NCBI RefSeq assembly: GCF_046569695.1
Contig: NZ_JBKHUI010000003.1
Span: 295,851-359,850, forward strand
DNA: 64,000 nt
From: Kluyvera sp046569695
GTDB taxonomy: Bacteria; Pseudomonadota; Gammaproteobacteria; Enterobacterales; Enterobacteriaceae
Direction of reading: 5' to 3'
In this document: in pieces, positions 9,615-17,235 of the stretch
Layout of the letters: each line of letters opens with the position of its first letter
Position numbering within the stretch: position 1 is the stretch's first letter
Made by a program: the position numbers and the translations under genes
Notes under the pieces: model-generated
Told to the model about the DNA's origin: nothing
The model's database searches: none
The model's input: only the letters and a program-made list of their open reading frames with translations

Positions 9615-10424
9615 TTACTTCTGGCACTGCTTACAATAAAACGTTGCCCGCTGCGCATGCTTGCTCGCCACAATTGGCGTACCGCATACCCGACACGCTT
9701 CTCCTTTGCGCCCATACACCTGCAACTCCTGAGCGAAATAGCCCGGCTTACCGTCGCTTTGCAGGAAGTCTTTTAGCGTCGTCCCACCTTGCTCAATCGA
9801 TCGTGCCAGCACCGCTTTGATCGCGTCTACCAGCCGTTCGCCCTCTTCTCTTGAGAGCGATGAAGCAAGCCGATCCGGGTGGATCCGCGCGGCAAACAGC
9901 GATTCGCTGGCGTAGATATTCCCCACGCCCACTACCAGCTTGTTATCCATCAGCCAGGGTTTGATCGCCGTTTTCTTCTTCGCACACTTCGTTAGCAGAT
10001 AATCGGCGTTAAATTCCGCGCTGAGCGGCTCAGGGCCGAGATGGGCGAGCACGCTGTGCCCTTCCAGCTCCGTGGTCCATAGCCAGGCGCCAAAGCGACG
10101 TGGGTCGGTATAGCGCAGCACTTTGCCGTTACTCATCACCAGGTCTACGTGGTCATGTTTTTCTGCGGGGAGCTCTTCAGATAGGATACGCAGGCTGCCA
10201 GACATCCCCAGATGGATAATTATCCATCCGTCGGGCAGTTCAAGCAGAAGGTACTTTGCGCGTCTCTGGACGCTCAGGACGGGCTTATCGCTCAGTCGGT
10301 AGATTTCATCAGAGACAGGCCAGCGCAGGCGGCCGTTGCGAATAACAACGTACTGGATGGCGGCACCAACCAGGTGTGGTTCAATACCCCGGCGGCTGGT
10401 TTCAACTTCAGGTAATTCAGGCAT
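9615..10424 (-). CDS. mutM: Formamidopyrimidine-DNA glycosylase
   Basis: This 269-residue Fpg glycosylase/AP lyase removes 8-oxoguanine from DNA. The N-terminus MPELPEVETSRRGI supplies the catalytic Pro (after Met removal) and Glu. The C-terminus carries the four-cysteine zinc finger (CRVCGTP...FYCKQCQK). It is the last gene of the rpmB-rpmG-mutM group, convergent with coaD. Confidence 0.98.
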   Translation of the reverse strand: MPELPEVETSRRGIEPHLVGAAIQYVVIRNGRLRWPVSDEIYRLSDKPVLSVQRRAKYLLLELPDGWIIIHLGMSGSLRILSEELPAEKHDHVDLVMSNGKVLRYTDPRRFGAWLWTTELEGHSVLAHLGPEPLSAEFNADYLLTKCAKKKTAIKPWLMDNKLVVGVGNIYASESLFAARIHPDRLASSLSREEGERLVDAIKAVLARSIEQGGTTLKDFLQSDGKPGYFAQELQVYGRKGEACRVCGTPIVASKHAQRATFYCKQCQK

Positions 10425-10473
10425 AGCGTCTCCAACTCAAATACAGATCTCTCTATTATGGGGACGCGCAGAA

Positions 10474-10507
10474 AACAAAAAACCCCGCCAAGGCGAGGTT
10501 TTTCGTG
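10474..10507 (-). terminator. Hairpin between rpmG and mutM
   Basis: AACC-CCGCC and GGCG-AGGTT can pair, with one mismatch, and are flanked by T-runs on both strands. It sits between rpmG and mutM, where E. coli has a partial terminator that keeps mutM expression below that of the ribosomal genes. Confidence 0.65.
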
Positions 10508-10522
10508 ACATCAAAACTAAAA

Positions 10523-10690
10523 TTATTTGATTTTAGCTTCTTTGTACAGAACGTGCTGACGGACAACTGGATCGAACTTTTTCAGTTCCAGTTTTTCCGG
10601 CTTAGTACGTTTGTTCTTCGTGGTGGTATAGAAGTGACCAGTACCAGCAGAAGAAACCAGCTTGATTTTCTCGCGAATACCTTTAGCCAT
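10523..10690 (-). CDS. rpmG: 50S ribosomal protein L33
   Basis: This 55-residue protein (MAKGIREKIKLVSSAGTGHF at the N-terminus, ending HVLYKEAKIK) is the exact length of E. coli L33. It is a basic large-subunit protein near the E site. It lies 22 bp downstream of rpmB in the rpmBG operon. It is too small for a 60-residue cut-off but is certain from sequence. Confidence 0.97.
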   Translation of the reverse strand: MAKGIREKIKLVSSAGTGHFYTTTKNKRTKPEKLELKKFDPVVRQHVLYKEAKIK

Positions 10691-10712
10691 GATTTATTTC
10701 CTCTTTAAGTAC

Positions 10713-10949
10713 TTAGTACTTTTCGCCACGGGCACGCAGTTCGGACAGAACTGTATCGATGCCTTTCTTATCAATAACACGCATACCTTTAGCAGATACA
10801 CGCAGGGTGACAAAACGCTTCTCGCTCTCAACCCAGAAACGGTGAGAGTGCAGGTTCGGCAGGAAACGGCGTTTAGTCGCGTTCAGTGCGTGGGAACGGT
10901 TGTTACCGGTCACCGGACGCTTGCCAGTAACTTGGCAGACTCGGGACAT
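10713..10949 (-). CDS. rpmB: 50S ribosomal protein L28
   Basis: This 78-residue L28, MSRVCQVTGKRPVTGNNRSH at the N-terminus, matches E. coli in length and sequence. It is a large-subunit assembly protein and first gene of the rpmB-rpmG-(mutM) operon. The 219-bp gap between it and radC should hold its promoter; none is called. Confidence 0.98.
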   Translation of the reverse strand: MSRVCQVTGKRPVTGNNRSHALNATKRRFLPNLHSHRFWVESEKRFVTLRVSAKGMRVIDKKGIDTVLSELRARGEKY

Positions 10950-11168
10950 GTCTATTCTCCAAAAATCAAATTAGCTCGAGCTTCGTATGGGGTATCGGCG
11001 CCTCGTCAGGCTTTACAGCCCGGTCATCGCGTAGTTCTAAGTGAACTCTCGATTGCCAGGCCCAAATGCCAAACCCGAGATTCTCAAAGGTGGCGTAGTA
11101 TACGCTGACACGAGGATATGCTCAAGTCCCGAACAGACAAAGATCCCGGTGGATCGCGTAATAATCCG

Positions 11169-11834
11169 CTAAATCCAGCCTCGTTCGGCAAAAGAAACAT
11201 ACTCACCGCGGCCAATAACCAGATGGTCTAGTACACGTACATCCATGAATTGGCAACACTTTACCACTCTTTCGGTGATAAGTCTGTCTGATTTACTCGG
11301 TTCGGCATTTCCTGATGGATGATTATGCGCAAGGATCACCGCCGCGGCATTCACTTTGATGGCTTCTCGTACAATTTCACGCGGGTGAACCTCCACATGG
11401 CTCAACGTTCCGGAAAAAAGCCGGCTATGTTTCAGGACCTTGTGCCGGTTATCGAGGAAGATGACCACAAAAATTTCTCTTTCCTCATCGGCCAACTGAC
11501 TTTGTAAAAATTCTCGCGCCAGTTCCGGGCTCAACAGGGAATCCTCTTCCAGCACCCGCACGCTGAAGTAGCGACGCGCCAGTTCGGCGATACCCTTAAG
11601 CTGAGCATATTTGGCAATCCCCATCCCATCAATCTGGGTCATCTCCTCCTCGCTGGCAGAGAGTAGCCGGTAGAGCGACCCAAAGTGCCGAAGCAGGTCG
11701 TGGGAATAGCGCATCACGCTTTTTTCACGCGTCCCCGTACGTAAAAACAGCGCCAGCAGCTCGGTATCCGATAGCGTTTCAATACCATACCGCTGCATCT
11801 TTTCCCGCGGCATCATCGCTTCTGCACTCTCCAT
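11169..11834 (-). CDS. radC: RadC family JAB-domain protein
   Basis: This 221-residue RadC/YicR protein has an N-terminal helix-hairpin-helix region (GMGIAKYAQLKGIAEL). A JAMM/MPN+ metalloprotease-like domain follows, with VHPREI and the zinc motif AHNHPSGNAEPSKSD (H-x-H-x7-D type). The fold suggests a deubiquitinase-like metal enzyme, but its role in enterics is unresolved; the original DNA-repair phenotype was assigned to recG. It is divergent from coaBC. Confidence 0.93.
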   Translation of the reverse strand: MESAEAMMPREKMQRYGIETLSDTELLALFLRTGTREKSVMRYSHDLLRHFGSLYRLLSASEEEMTQIDGMGIAKYAQLKGIAELARRYFSVRVLEEDSLLSPELAREFLQSQLADEEREIFVVIFLDNRHKVLKHSRLFSGTLSHVEVHPREIVREAIKVNAAAVILAHNHPSGNAEPSKSDRLITERVVKCCQFMDVRVLDHLVIGRGEYVSFAERGWI

Positions 11835-12007
11835 AATGGCCTCCTTCCGATAGCTGTCGCTATGCTGTCACAACGCGTACTGCGCCGCACGACCGGAATC
11901 TTACGCTTGCGTAGCGACTCGCAAAGTGTCGATGTCACAAGCGCACGACCCCGAAAGGATTGTGATAAAATACGCGGATTCTGGTGTACCCCTAACAGGA
12001 AAGAATC

Positions 12008-13231
12008 ATGATGAGCCTGGCCGGTAAAAAAATTGTTCTTGGCGTCAGCGGCGGCATTGCTGCCTACAAAACGCCGGAGCTCGTACGTCGCCTGCGCGAC
12101 CGCGGCGCCGATGTGCGCGTTGCCATGACGGAAGCCGCAAAAGCTTTCATCACCCCGCTGAGCCTGCAAGCCGTCTCCGGCTATCCAGTCTCCGACAGCC
12201 TGCTCGATACCGCTGCTGAGGCCGCGATGGGCCATATTGAGCTGGGAAAATGGGCTGACCTCGTGATTCTGGCACCAGCTACGGCTGACCTTATTGCCCG
12301 CGTGACCGCGGGGATGGCAAATGACCTGGTCTCGACTATCTGTCTCGCCACACCGTCTCCCGTTGCCGTAGTGCCTGCCATGAATCAACAGATGTACCGC
12401 GCTGCCGTCACTCAGCACAATCTTGAGGTATTGGCCTCGCGGAATATGCTCATCTGGGGCCCAGACAGCGGCAGTCAAGCCTGTGGTGATGTCGGCCCGG
12501 GGCGCATGCTCGACCCGCTGACCATCGTTGATATGGCGGCCGCGCACTTTTCGCCCGTCAAAGATTTGCAACATCTGAACATCATGATTACCGCTGGCCC
12601 AACTCGCGAGCCGCTGGATCCCGTACGCTACATCACCAACCATAGCTCCGGGAAAATGGGCTTTGCGATTGCCGAAGCTGCCGCACAGCGCGGCGCCAAC
12701 GTTACGCTGGTCAGCGGCCCGGTATCTCTGCCAACGCCAGCCTTCGTGCAGCGCGTTGATGTAGCGACCGCTGAGGAGATGAACGCGGCCGTTCAGGCTG
12801 GCGTCGCCGGGCAACATATTTTCATCGGCTGTGCCGCCGTCGCAGACTATCGCGCTGCCGTGATTGCCGACGAAAAAATTAAGAAGCAGGACACTCAGGG
12901 TGATGAATTTACAATAAAAATGGTGAAAAACCCGGACATCGTTGCCGGTGTTGCCGCACGAAAAACAGCTCGACCTTATGTCGTAGGGTTTGCTGCCGAA
13001 ACGAATAATGTGGAAGAATATGCGCGACAAAAGCGTAGCCGCAAGAACCTTGATCTGATTTGTGCCAACGACGTTTCACAATCAAATCAAGGCTTTAATA
13101 GCGATAACAATGCATTGCATCTTTTCTGGCAGGACGGCGAGAAGCGCTTACCACTCGCCAGTAAGTCACTCCTGGGCCAACTATTATTGGACGAGATCGT
13201 TACCCGTTATGATGAAAAAAATCGACGTTAA
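12008..13231 (+). CDS. coaBC: Bifunctional phosphopantothenoylcysteine decarboxylase / phosphopantothenate-cysteine ligase
   Basis: This 407-residue two-domain flavoprotein (formerly dfp) carries out two successive CoA-pathway steps. The N-terminal CoaC domain has GVSGGIAAYKTPELVR, the FMN site and the PAMNQQMY substrate motif (catalytic Cys further on in GSQACGD). The C-terminal CoaB domain starts near ITAGPTREPLDPVRYITNHSSGKMG and uses CTP. ATG codons at 12008 and 12011 are adjacent; the second gives the E. coli N-terminus MSLAGKK. The 3' end overlaps dut by 20 bases. Confidence 0.98.
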   Translation: MMSLAGKKIVLGVSGGIAAYKTPELVRRLRDRGADVRVAMTEAAKAFITPLSLQAVSGYPVSDSLLDTAAEAAMGHIELGKWADLVILAPATADLIARVTAGMANDLVSTICLATPSPVAVVPAMNQQMYRAAVTQHNLEVLASRNMLIWGPDSGSQACGDVGPGRMLDPLTIVDMAAAHFSPVKDLQHLNIMITAGPTREPLDPVRYITNHSSGKMGFAIAEAAAQRGANVTLVSGPVSLPTPAFVQRVDVATAEEMNAAVQAGVAGQHIFIGCAAVADYRAAVIADEKIKKQDTQGDEFTIKMVKNPDIVAGVAARKTARPYVVGFAAETNNVEEYARQKRSRKNLDLICANDVSQSNQGFNSDNNALHLFWQDGEKRLPLASKSLLGQLLLDEIVTRYDEKNRR

Positions 13232-13667
13232 GATTCTGGACTCGCGTATTGGTCAGCAGTTCCCGCTGCCGACCTATGCCACTGCTGGCTCAGCAGGCCT
13301 TGACCTGCGCGCCTGTCTTGATGACGCCGTAGAGCTGGCGCCGGGCGAAACCACTTTACTGCCAACCGGTCTGGCGATTCACATTGCCGACCCTTCCCTG
13401 GCCGCTGTGATGCTGCCTCGCTCTGGCCTGGGTCACAAACATGGTATCGTGCTGGGCAACCTGGTCGGGCTGATTGACTCCGACTACCAGGGTCAGCTGA
13501 TGGTTTCCATCTGGAACCGTGGGCAAACGACCTTCACCATTGAGCCTGGCGAACGCGTTGCGCAAATGGTGTTTGTTCCTGTCGTACAGGCCGAGTTTAA
13601 TCTGGTTGAATCGTTTGAAGCCACCGATCGTGGCGAAGGTGGTTTTGGCCACTCCGGGCGTAAATAA
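13212..13667 (+). CDS. dut: dUTP diphosphatase
   Basis: This 151-residue trimeric dUTPase keeps uracil out of DNA and supplies dUMP for thymidylate synthesis. Conserved dUTPase motifs are present: AGLDLRA, PRSGLGHKHGIVLGN, GLIDSDYQG, GERVAQMVFVP and the C-terminal RGEGGFGHSG lid. The start at 13212 (MKKIDVKIL) is inside the end of coaBC; an ATG one codon earlier is also usable. This is the usual coaBC-dut-slmA order. Confidence 0.97.
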   Translation: MKKIDVKILDSRIGQQFPLPTYATAGSAGLDLRACLDDAVELAPGETTLLPTGLAIHIADPSLAAVMLPRSGLGHKHGIVLGNLVGLIDSDYQGQLMVSIWNRGQTTFTIEPGERVAQMVFVPVVQAEFNLVESFEATDRGEGGFGHSGRK

Positions 13668-13818
13668 CGCGCCCTAAGGCGCATCCGCCCAGCGCGGTGC
13701 GCCCGTTTTCACGTATCTCACGGTGTCATAATGCGAATACATCACTGCAAATTATGATTGCGGTCGCCGTGTGGATGCTCGCCTGACAATTGTTTTATTT
13801 TCAGGGGTATTTTAGAAC

Positions 13819-14415
13819 ATGGCAGAAAAGCAAACTGCGAAAAGGAATCGTCGCGAGGAAATACTTCAATCCCTGGCGTTGATGCTTGAATCCAGCGACG
13901 GTAGCCAACGTATCACCACGGCCAAACTGGCCGCCTCCGTTGGTGTTTCTGAAGCAGCGCTGTACCGGCATTTCCCTAGCAAGACCCGCATGTTCGATAG
14001 CCTCATCGAGTTTATCGAAGATAGCCTGATTACCCGTATCAACCTGATCCTCAAAGACGAGAAGGACACCACCGCGCGTTTACGCCTGATTGTGCTGCTG
14101 ATTCTTGGTTTTGGCGAACGCAATCCGGGGCTGACCCGTATTCTGACCGGCCATGCGCTCATGTTTGAGCAGGATCGCCTGCAGGGACGAATCAACCAGC
14201 TGTTTGAACGTATTGAAGCTCAGCTGCGCCAGGTGCTGCGCGAACGGAAAATGCGGGAAGGTGAAGGTTACGAAACGGATGAAACGCTGCTGGCAAGTCA
14301 ACTGCTTGCCTTCTGCGAGGGTATGCTGTCACGCTTTGTACGCAGTGAATTCAAATACCGACCAACGGACGATTTTGATGCCCGTTGGCCGCTGATCGTT
14401 GCGCAACTGCAGTAA
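13819..14415 (+). CDS. slmA: Nucleoid occlusion factor SlmA
   Basis: This 198-residue TetR-fold protein binds specific chromosomal sites and antagonises FtsZ polymerisation over the nucleoid. The helix-turn-helix is visible around TTAKLAASVGVSEAALYRHFPSKTRMFDSLIEF. Length equals E. coli SlmA (Ttk). It is third in the coaBC-dut-slmA cluster, 151 bp after dut, and is followed by a strong bidirectional terminator. Confidence 0.98.
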   Translation: MAEKQTAKRNRREEILQSLALMLESSDGSQRITTAKLAASVGVSEAALYRHFPSKTRMFDSLIEFIEDSLITRINLILKDEKDTTARLRLIVLLILGFGERNPGLTRILTGHALMFEQDRLQGRINQLFERIEAQLRQVLRERKMREGEGYETDETLLASQLLAFCEGMLSRFVRSEFKYRPTDDFDARWPLIVAQLQ

Positions 14416-14423
14416 CGCTTTCA

Positions 14424-14455
14424 AATAACCCGGCATCCGCCGGGTTATTTTTTTA
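14424..14455. terminator. Bidirectional terminator between slmA and pyrE
   Basis: A perfect 11-bp stem (AATAACCCGGC and its complement) with a 4-base loop is followed by a T-run on the plus strand and preceded by AAA on the same strand. It separates two convergent genes, so it can serve both. Confidence 0.9.
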
Positions 14456-15094
14456 TACGCCGTATGCCTCGCGATAAGCGCGTACCGACGCCAGATGTTC
14501 CGCCATTTCCGGTTTTTCTTCCAGATAAGCAATCAGATCTTTCAGCGTGATGATCGAGATAACCTCACAGCCATAGTCACGTTCAACTTCCTGGATCGCG
14601 GAAATTTCGCCACGCCCACACTCCTGGCGATCCAAAGAGATCAGCACGCCGGCAAGCTTCGCACCGTTGGCCTGGATAATCTCCATCGATTCACGGATCG
14701 CGGTACCCGCGGTGATCACATCGTCCACCAGCATCACGCGCCCGGCCAGCGCGCTACCCACCAGATTGCCGCCTTCACCGTGGTCTTTAGCTTCTTTGCG
14801 ATTAAAGCAGTACGGATAATCACGGTCGTGATGTTCCGCCAGCGCAACTGCCGTGGTTGTGGCAATCGGGATGCCTTTGTAGGCAGGGCCAAACAGCAGA
14901 TCGAACTCAATACCGGAATCCACCAGCGCTTCGGCATAAAAACGGCCTAACAGTGCCAGATCGCGCCCGGTATTAAACAGCCCGGCGTTGAAGAAATAGG
15001 GGCTCTTGCGCCCGGATTTCAGCGTAAATTCGCCAAACTTAAGTACCTGCTTGTTAAGCGCAAACTCAATAAACTGGCGCTGATACGGTTTCAT
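14453..15094 (-). CDS. pyrE: Orotate phosphoribosyltransferase
   Basis: This 213-residue enzyme makes OMP from orotate and PRPP in pyrimidine synthesis. The PRPP-binding motif VMLVDDVITAGTAIRESM is intact, as is the KGIPIATTTAVAL substrate region. The start at 15094 gives MKPYQRQFIEFAL as in E. coli; an in-frame upstream Met is not favoured. It follows rph, with a transcription attenuator between them. Confidence 0.98.
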   Translation of the reverse strand: MKPYQRQFIEFALNKQVLKFGEFTLKSGRKSPYFFNAGLFNTGRDLALLGRFYAEALVDSGIEFDLLFGPAYKGIPIATTTAVALAEHHDRDYPYCFNRKEAKDHGEGGNLVGSALAGRVMLVDDVITAGTAIRESMEIIQANGAKLAGVLISLDRQECGRGEISAIQEVERDYGCEVISIITLKDLIAYLEEKPEMAEHLASVRAYREAYGV

Positions 15095-15124
15095 GGATTC
15101 GCTCCTCATCTCACTTTAATACGG

Positions 15125-15155
15125 ACAAAAAAAAGGGCGACCACGTCGCCCTTAA
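15125..15155 (-). terminator. pyrE attenuator
   Basis: On the minus strand a perfect 9-bp stem (AAGGGCGAC / GTCGCCCTT) with a 3-base loop runs straight into eight T residues, between rph and pyrE. In E. coli the corresponding attenuator couples pyrE transcription to UTP level through translation of rph. The architecture here is the same. Confidence 0.92.
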
Positions 15156-15157
15156 CA

Positions 15158-15874
15158 TCAATTTTCTAACGCCGCTTTCTGCGTCGTGATAATAGATTCG
15201 ATTCCCCCTCGGGCTAACGCCAGCAGGGTGAGTAACTCTTCGTGGCTGAACGGCTCGCCCTCGGCGGTGCCCTGAACTTCAATAATGCGCCCGTCTTCGG
15301 TCATCACCACGTTCATATCGGTTTCTGCCGCCGAATCTTCAACGTATTCCAGGTCGCACAGCGCTTCGCCGTTCACGATACCTACGGAAACCGCCGCGAC
15401 CATCCCTTTCATTGGGTTGGTTTTCAGCTTACCCGCAGCAACCAGTTTACCCAGCGCATCGGCCAGCGCCACGCAAGCACCGGTAATGGACGCCGTACGC
15501 GTGCCGCCATCAGCCTGGATAACGTCGCAGTCCAGCGTTATGGTGAATTCACCCAGCGCCTTCAGATCTACCGCCGCGCGCAGCGCACGAGCAATCAGAC
15601 GCTGAATTTCCATGGTACGACCGCCCTGTTTGCCTTTCGCCGCTTCACGTGCATTACGCGTGTGGGTAGCACGTGGCAGCATGCCATACTCGGCGGTGAT
15701 CCAACCCTGGCCCTGACCTTTCAGGAAACGTGGTACGCCTTCATCGATAGAAGCAGTACACAGCACTTTGGTATCACCAAATTCGACCAGCACGGAGCCT
15801 TCAGCGTGTTTTGTATAATTACGGGTCAGGGTGACGGGACGCACCTGGTTAGCACTACGACCTGCTGGACGCAT
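15158..15874 (-). CDS. rph: Ribonuclease PH (full length)
   Basis: This 238-residue phosphorolytic 3'-5' exoribonuclease trims tRNA 3' ends and degrades structured RNA. The start at 15874 (MRPAGRSANQVRPV) matches the family. The frame is open to the usual C-terminus, unlike the frameshifted rph-1 allele of E. coli K-12 that depresses pyrE. Conserved elements include LVEFGDTKVLCTAS, GGRTMEIQRLIARALRA and the acidic CDVIQADGGTRTASI site. Confidence 0.97.
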   Translation of the reverse strand: MRPAGRSANQVRPVTLTRNYTKHAEGSVLVEFGDTKVLCTASIDEGVPRFLKGQGQGWITAEYGMLPRATHTRNAREAAKGKQGGRTMEIQRLIARALRAAVDLKALGEFTITLDCDVIQADGGTRTASITGACVALADALGKLVAAGKLKTNPMKGMVAAVSVGIVNGEALCDLEYVEDSAAETDMNVVMTEDGRIIEVQGTAEGEPFSHEELLTLLALARGGIESIITTQKAALEN

Positions 15875-15908
15875 GATAGATATCTCCGGCTTGAAACGAA
15901 TGTGGCGC

Positions 15909-16006
15909 GCATTATACACAAAATCATTCAAGCTGTATCAAGGCGGCAAGGGCGCTCCCCCTCGGAGTGTACTAAACAGAGACGGCTTGAAGGATGAAGC
16001 GTATAC
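15909..16006. repeat. ERIC-type repeat with most of the centre deleted
   Basis: The left end ACACAAAATCATTCAAGCTG and the right end, which contains GGCTTGAAGGATGAAGCGTA, are imperfect inverted repeats of each other. They match the ends of the larger ERIC copy at 24852-25043. The GGCGGCAAG segment is kept but the central CCCCAGGAG/CTGGGG palindrome is missing, so this is a shortened copy of about 98 bp between rph and yicC. Confidence 0.7.
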
Positions 16007-16088
16007 GGATTAACGGCGCTTATTTCTATCCTCATAAGCCCCCGGAGGCTATAATCCCCCCATCTCTCCTTTAAAAACAGGAACGTCT

Positions 16089-16952
16089 ATGATCCGCAGC
16101 ATGACCGCCTATGCCCGCCGTGAAATCAAGGGCAGTTGGGGCAGCGCCGCTTGGGAACTGCGCTCTGTTAACCAGCGTTATCTCGAAACCTATTTCCGTC
16201 TGCCGGAGCAGTTCCGCAGCCTTGAACCCGTTGTCCGTGAACGTCTGCGCACCCGCTTAACGCGAGGTAAAGTAGAGTGCACCCTGCGTTTTGAGCCAGA
16301 TGCCAGCGCGCAAGGCGAACTAATCCTCAATGAAAAACTGGCAAAACAATTGGTTAGCGCCGCGAACTGGGTCAAAATGCAGAGCGATGAAGGGGAAGTT
16401 AACCCTGTCGACATTCTGCGCTGGCCGGGCGTGATGGCCGCACAGGAGCAGGATCTGGACGCTATCGCCGCCGAGATCCTCAATGCGCTGGACGGTACGC
16501 TGGACGACTTCATCGTTGCTCGTGAGACCGAAGGTCAGGCGCTGAAAGCCCTTATTGAACAGCGTCTGGAAGGCGTCAGCGGCGAAGTGACCAAAGTCCG
16601 TGCCCATATGCCGGAAATCCTGCAGTGGCAGCGCGACCGCCTGGTTGCCAAGCTGGAAGACGCGGAAGTTCAGCTTGAAAATAACCGTCTGGAGCAGGAA
16701 CTGGTGCTGATGGCCCAGCGTATCGACGTTGCCGAAGAGCTGGATCGCCTCGAAGCGCACGTGAAAGAGACCTATAACATCCTGAAGAAAAAAGAGGCGG
16801 TTGGCCGCCGTCTGGACTTCATGATGCAAGAGTTCAACCGCGAGTCGAATACCCTGGCGTCAAAATCGATCAATGCGGACGTAACCAACTCAGCTATCGA
16901 ATTGAAGGTACTGATCGAACAAATGCGCGAGCAGATTCAGAACATCGAATAA
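16089..16952 (+). CDS. yicC: YicC family endoribonuclease
   Basis: This 287-residue protein of the YicC family has recently been associated with endoribonuclease activity and small-RNA turnover. Visible hallmarks are the N-terminal IRSMTAYARRE, SVNQRYLETYFRLPE, and the C-terminal DUF1732 region with RRLDFMMQEFNRESNTLASKS. A coiled-coil-rich middle (about residues 150-250) fits its ring-shaped oligomer. It is divergent from rph. Confidence 0.95.
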   Translation: MIRSMTAYARREIKGSWGSAAWELRSVNQRYLETYFRLPEQFRSLEPVVRERLRTRLTRGKVECTLRFEPDASAQGELILNEKLAKQLVSAANWVKMQSDEGEVNPVDILRWPGVMAAQEQDLDAIAAEILNALDGTLDDFIVARETEGQALKALIEQRLEGVSGEVTKVRAHMPEILQWQRDRLVAKLEDAEVQLENNRLEQELVLMAQRIDVAEELDRLEAHVKETYNILKKKEAVGRRLDFMMQEFNRESNTLASKSINADVTNSAIELKVLIEQMREQIQNIE

Positions 16953-16976
16953 TTTGAATCAGTTACTTTAAAATTT

Positions 16977-17003
16977 ATGCCCGCCATTGCGCGGGCATTT
17001 TTA
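16977..17003 (+). terminator. yicC terminator
   Basis: An 8-bp stem ATGCCCGC/GCGGGCAT with a 6-base loop is followed by TTTTT, 24 bases after the yicC stop. Confidence 0.9.
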
Positions 17004-17235
17004 ATTCAGGTAGTTTCTTTTTCCCCAAGTAAATTGCATCATTACCCACCCTTATATAAAGGGTGATTATGGAATGAGGCGATACACAGGACGCTTTTAA
17101 CCAGATATTTTCCACCTTCATCTATATCCTTTCAGATGACAGGGCTATCTGCTTATGCGTTCAGATATCGAACTAATTATATCTTAAGCATTGGTGGCTA
17201 GACTGGCCGCCTCCATCACAAATAAAGCTAAACCT

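Noticed and set aside
11813..13030. 405-codon open frame antisense to coaBC
   Set aside because: It is the mirror of a certain gene with high GC at third positions; composition is low-complexity in His/Arg/Gly as expected for a shadow frame, with no domain or ribosome site.
17176..17200. PmrA box before cptA (CTAATTATATCTTAAG)
   Set aside because: The half-sites are one base too close and the first is degenerate; not a convincing match to the CTTAA-N5/6-CTTAA pattern.
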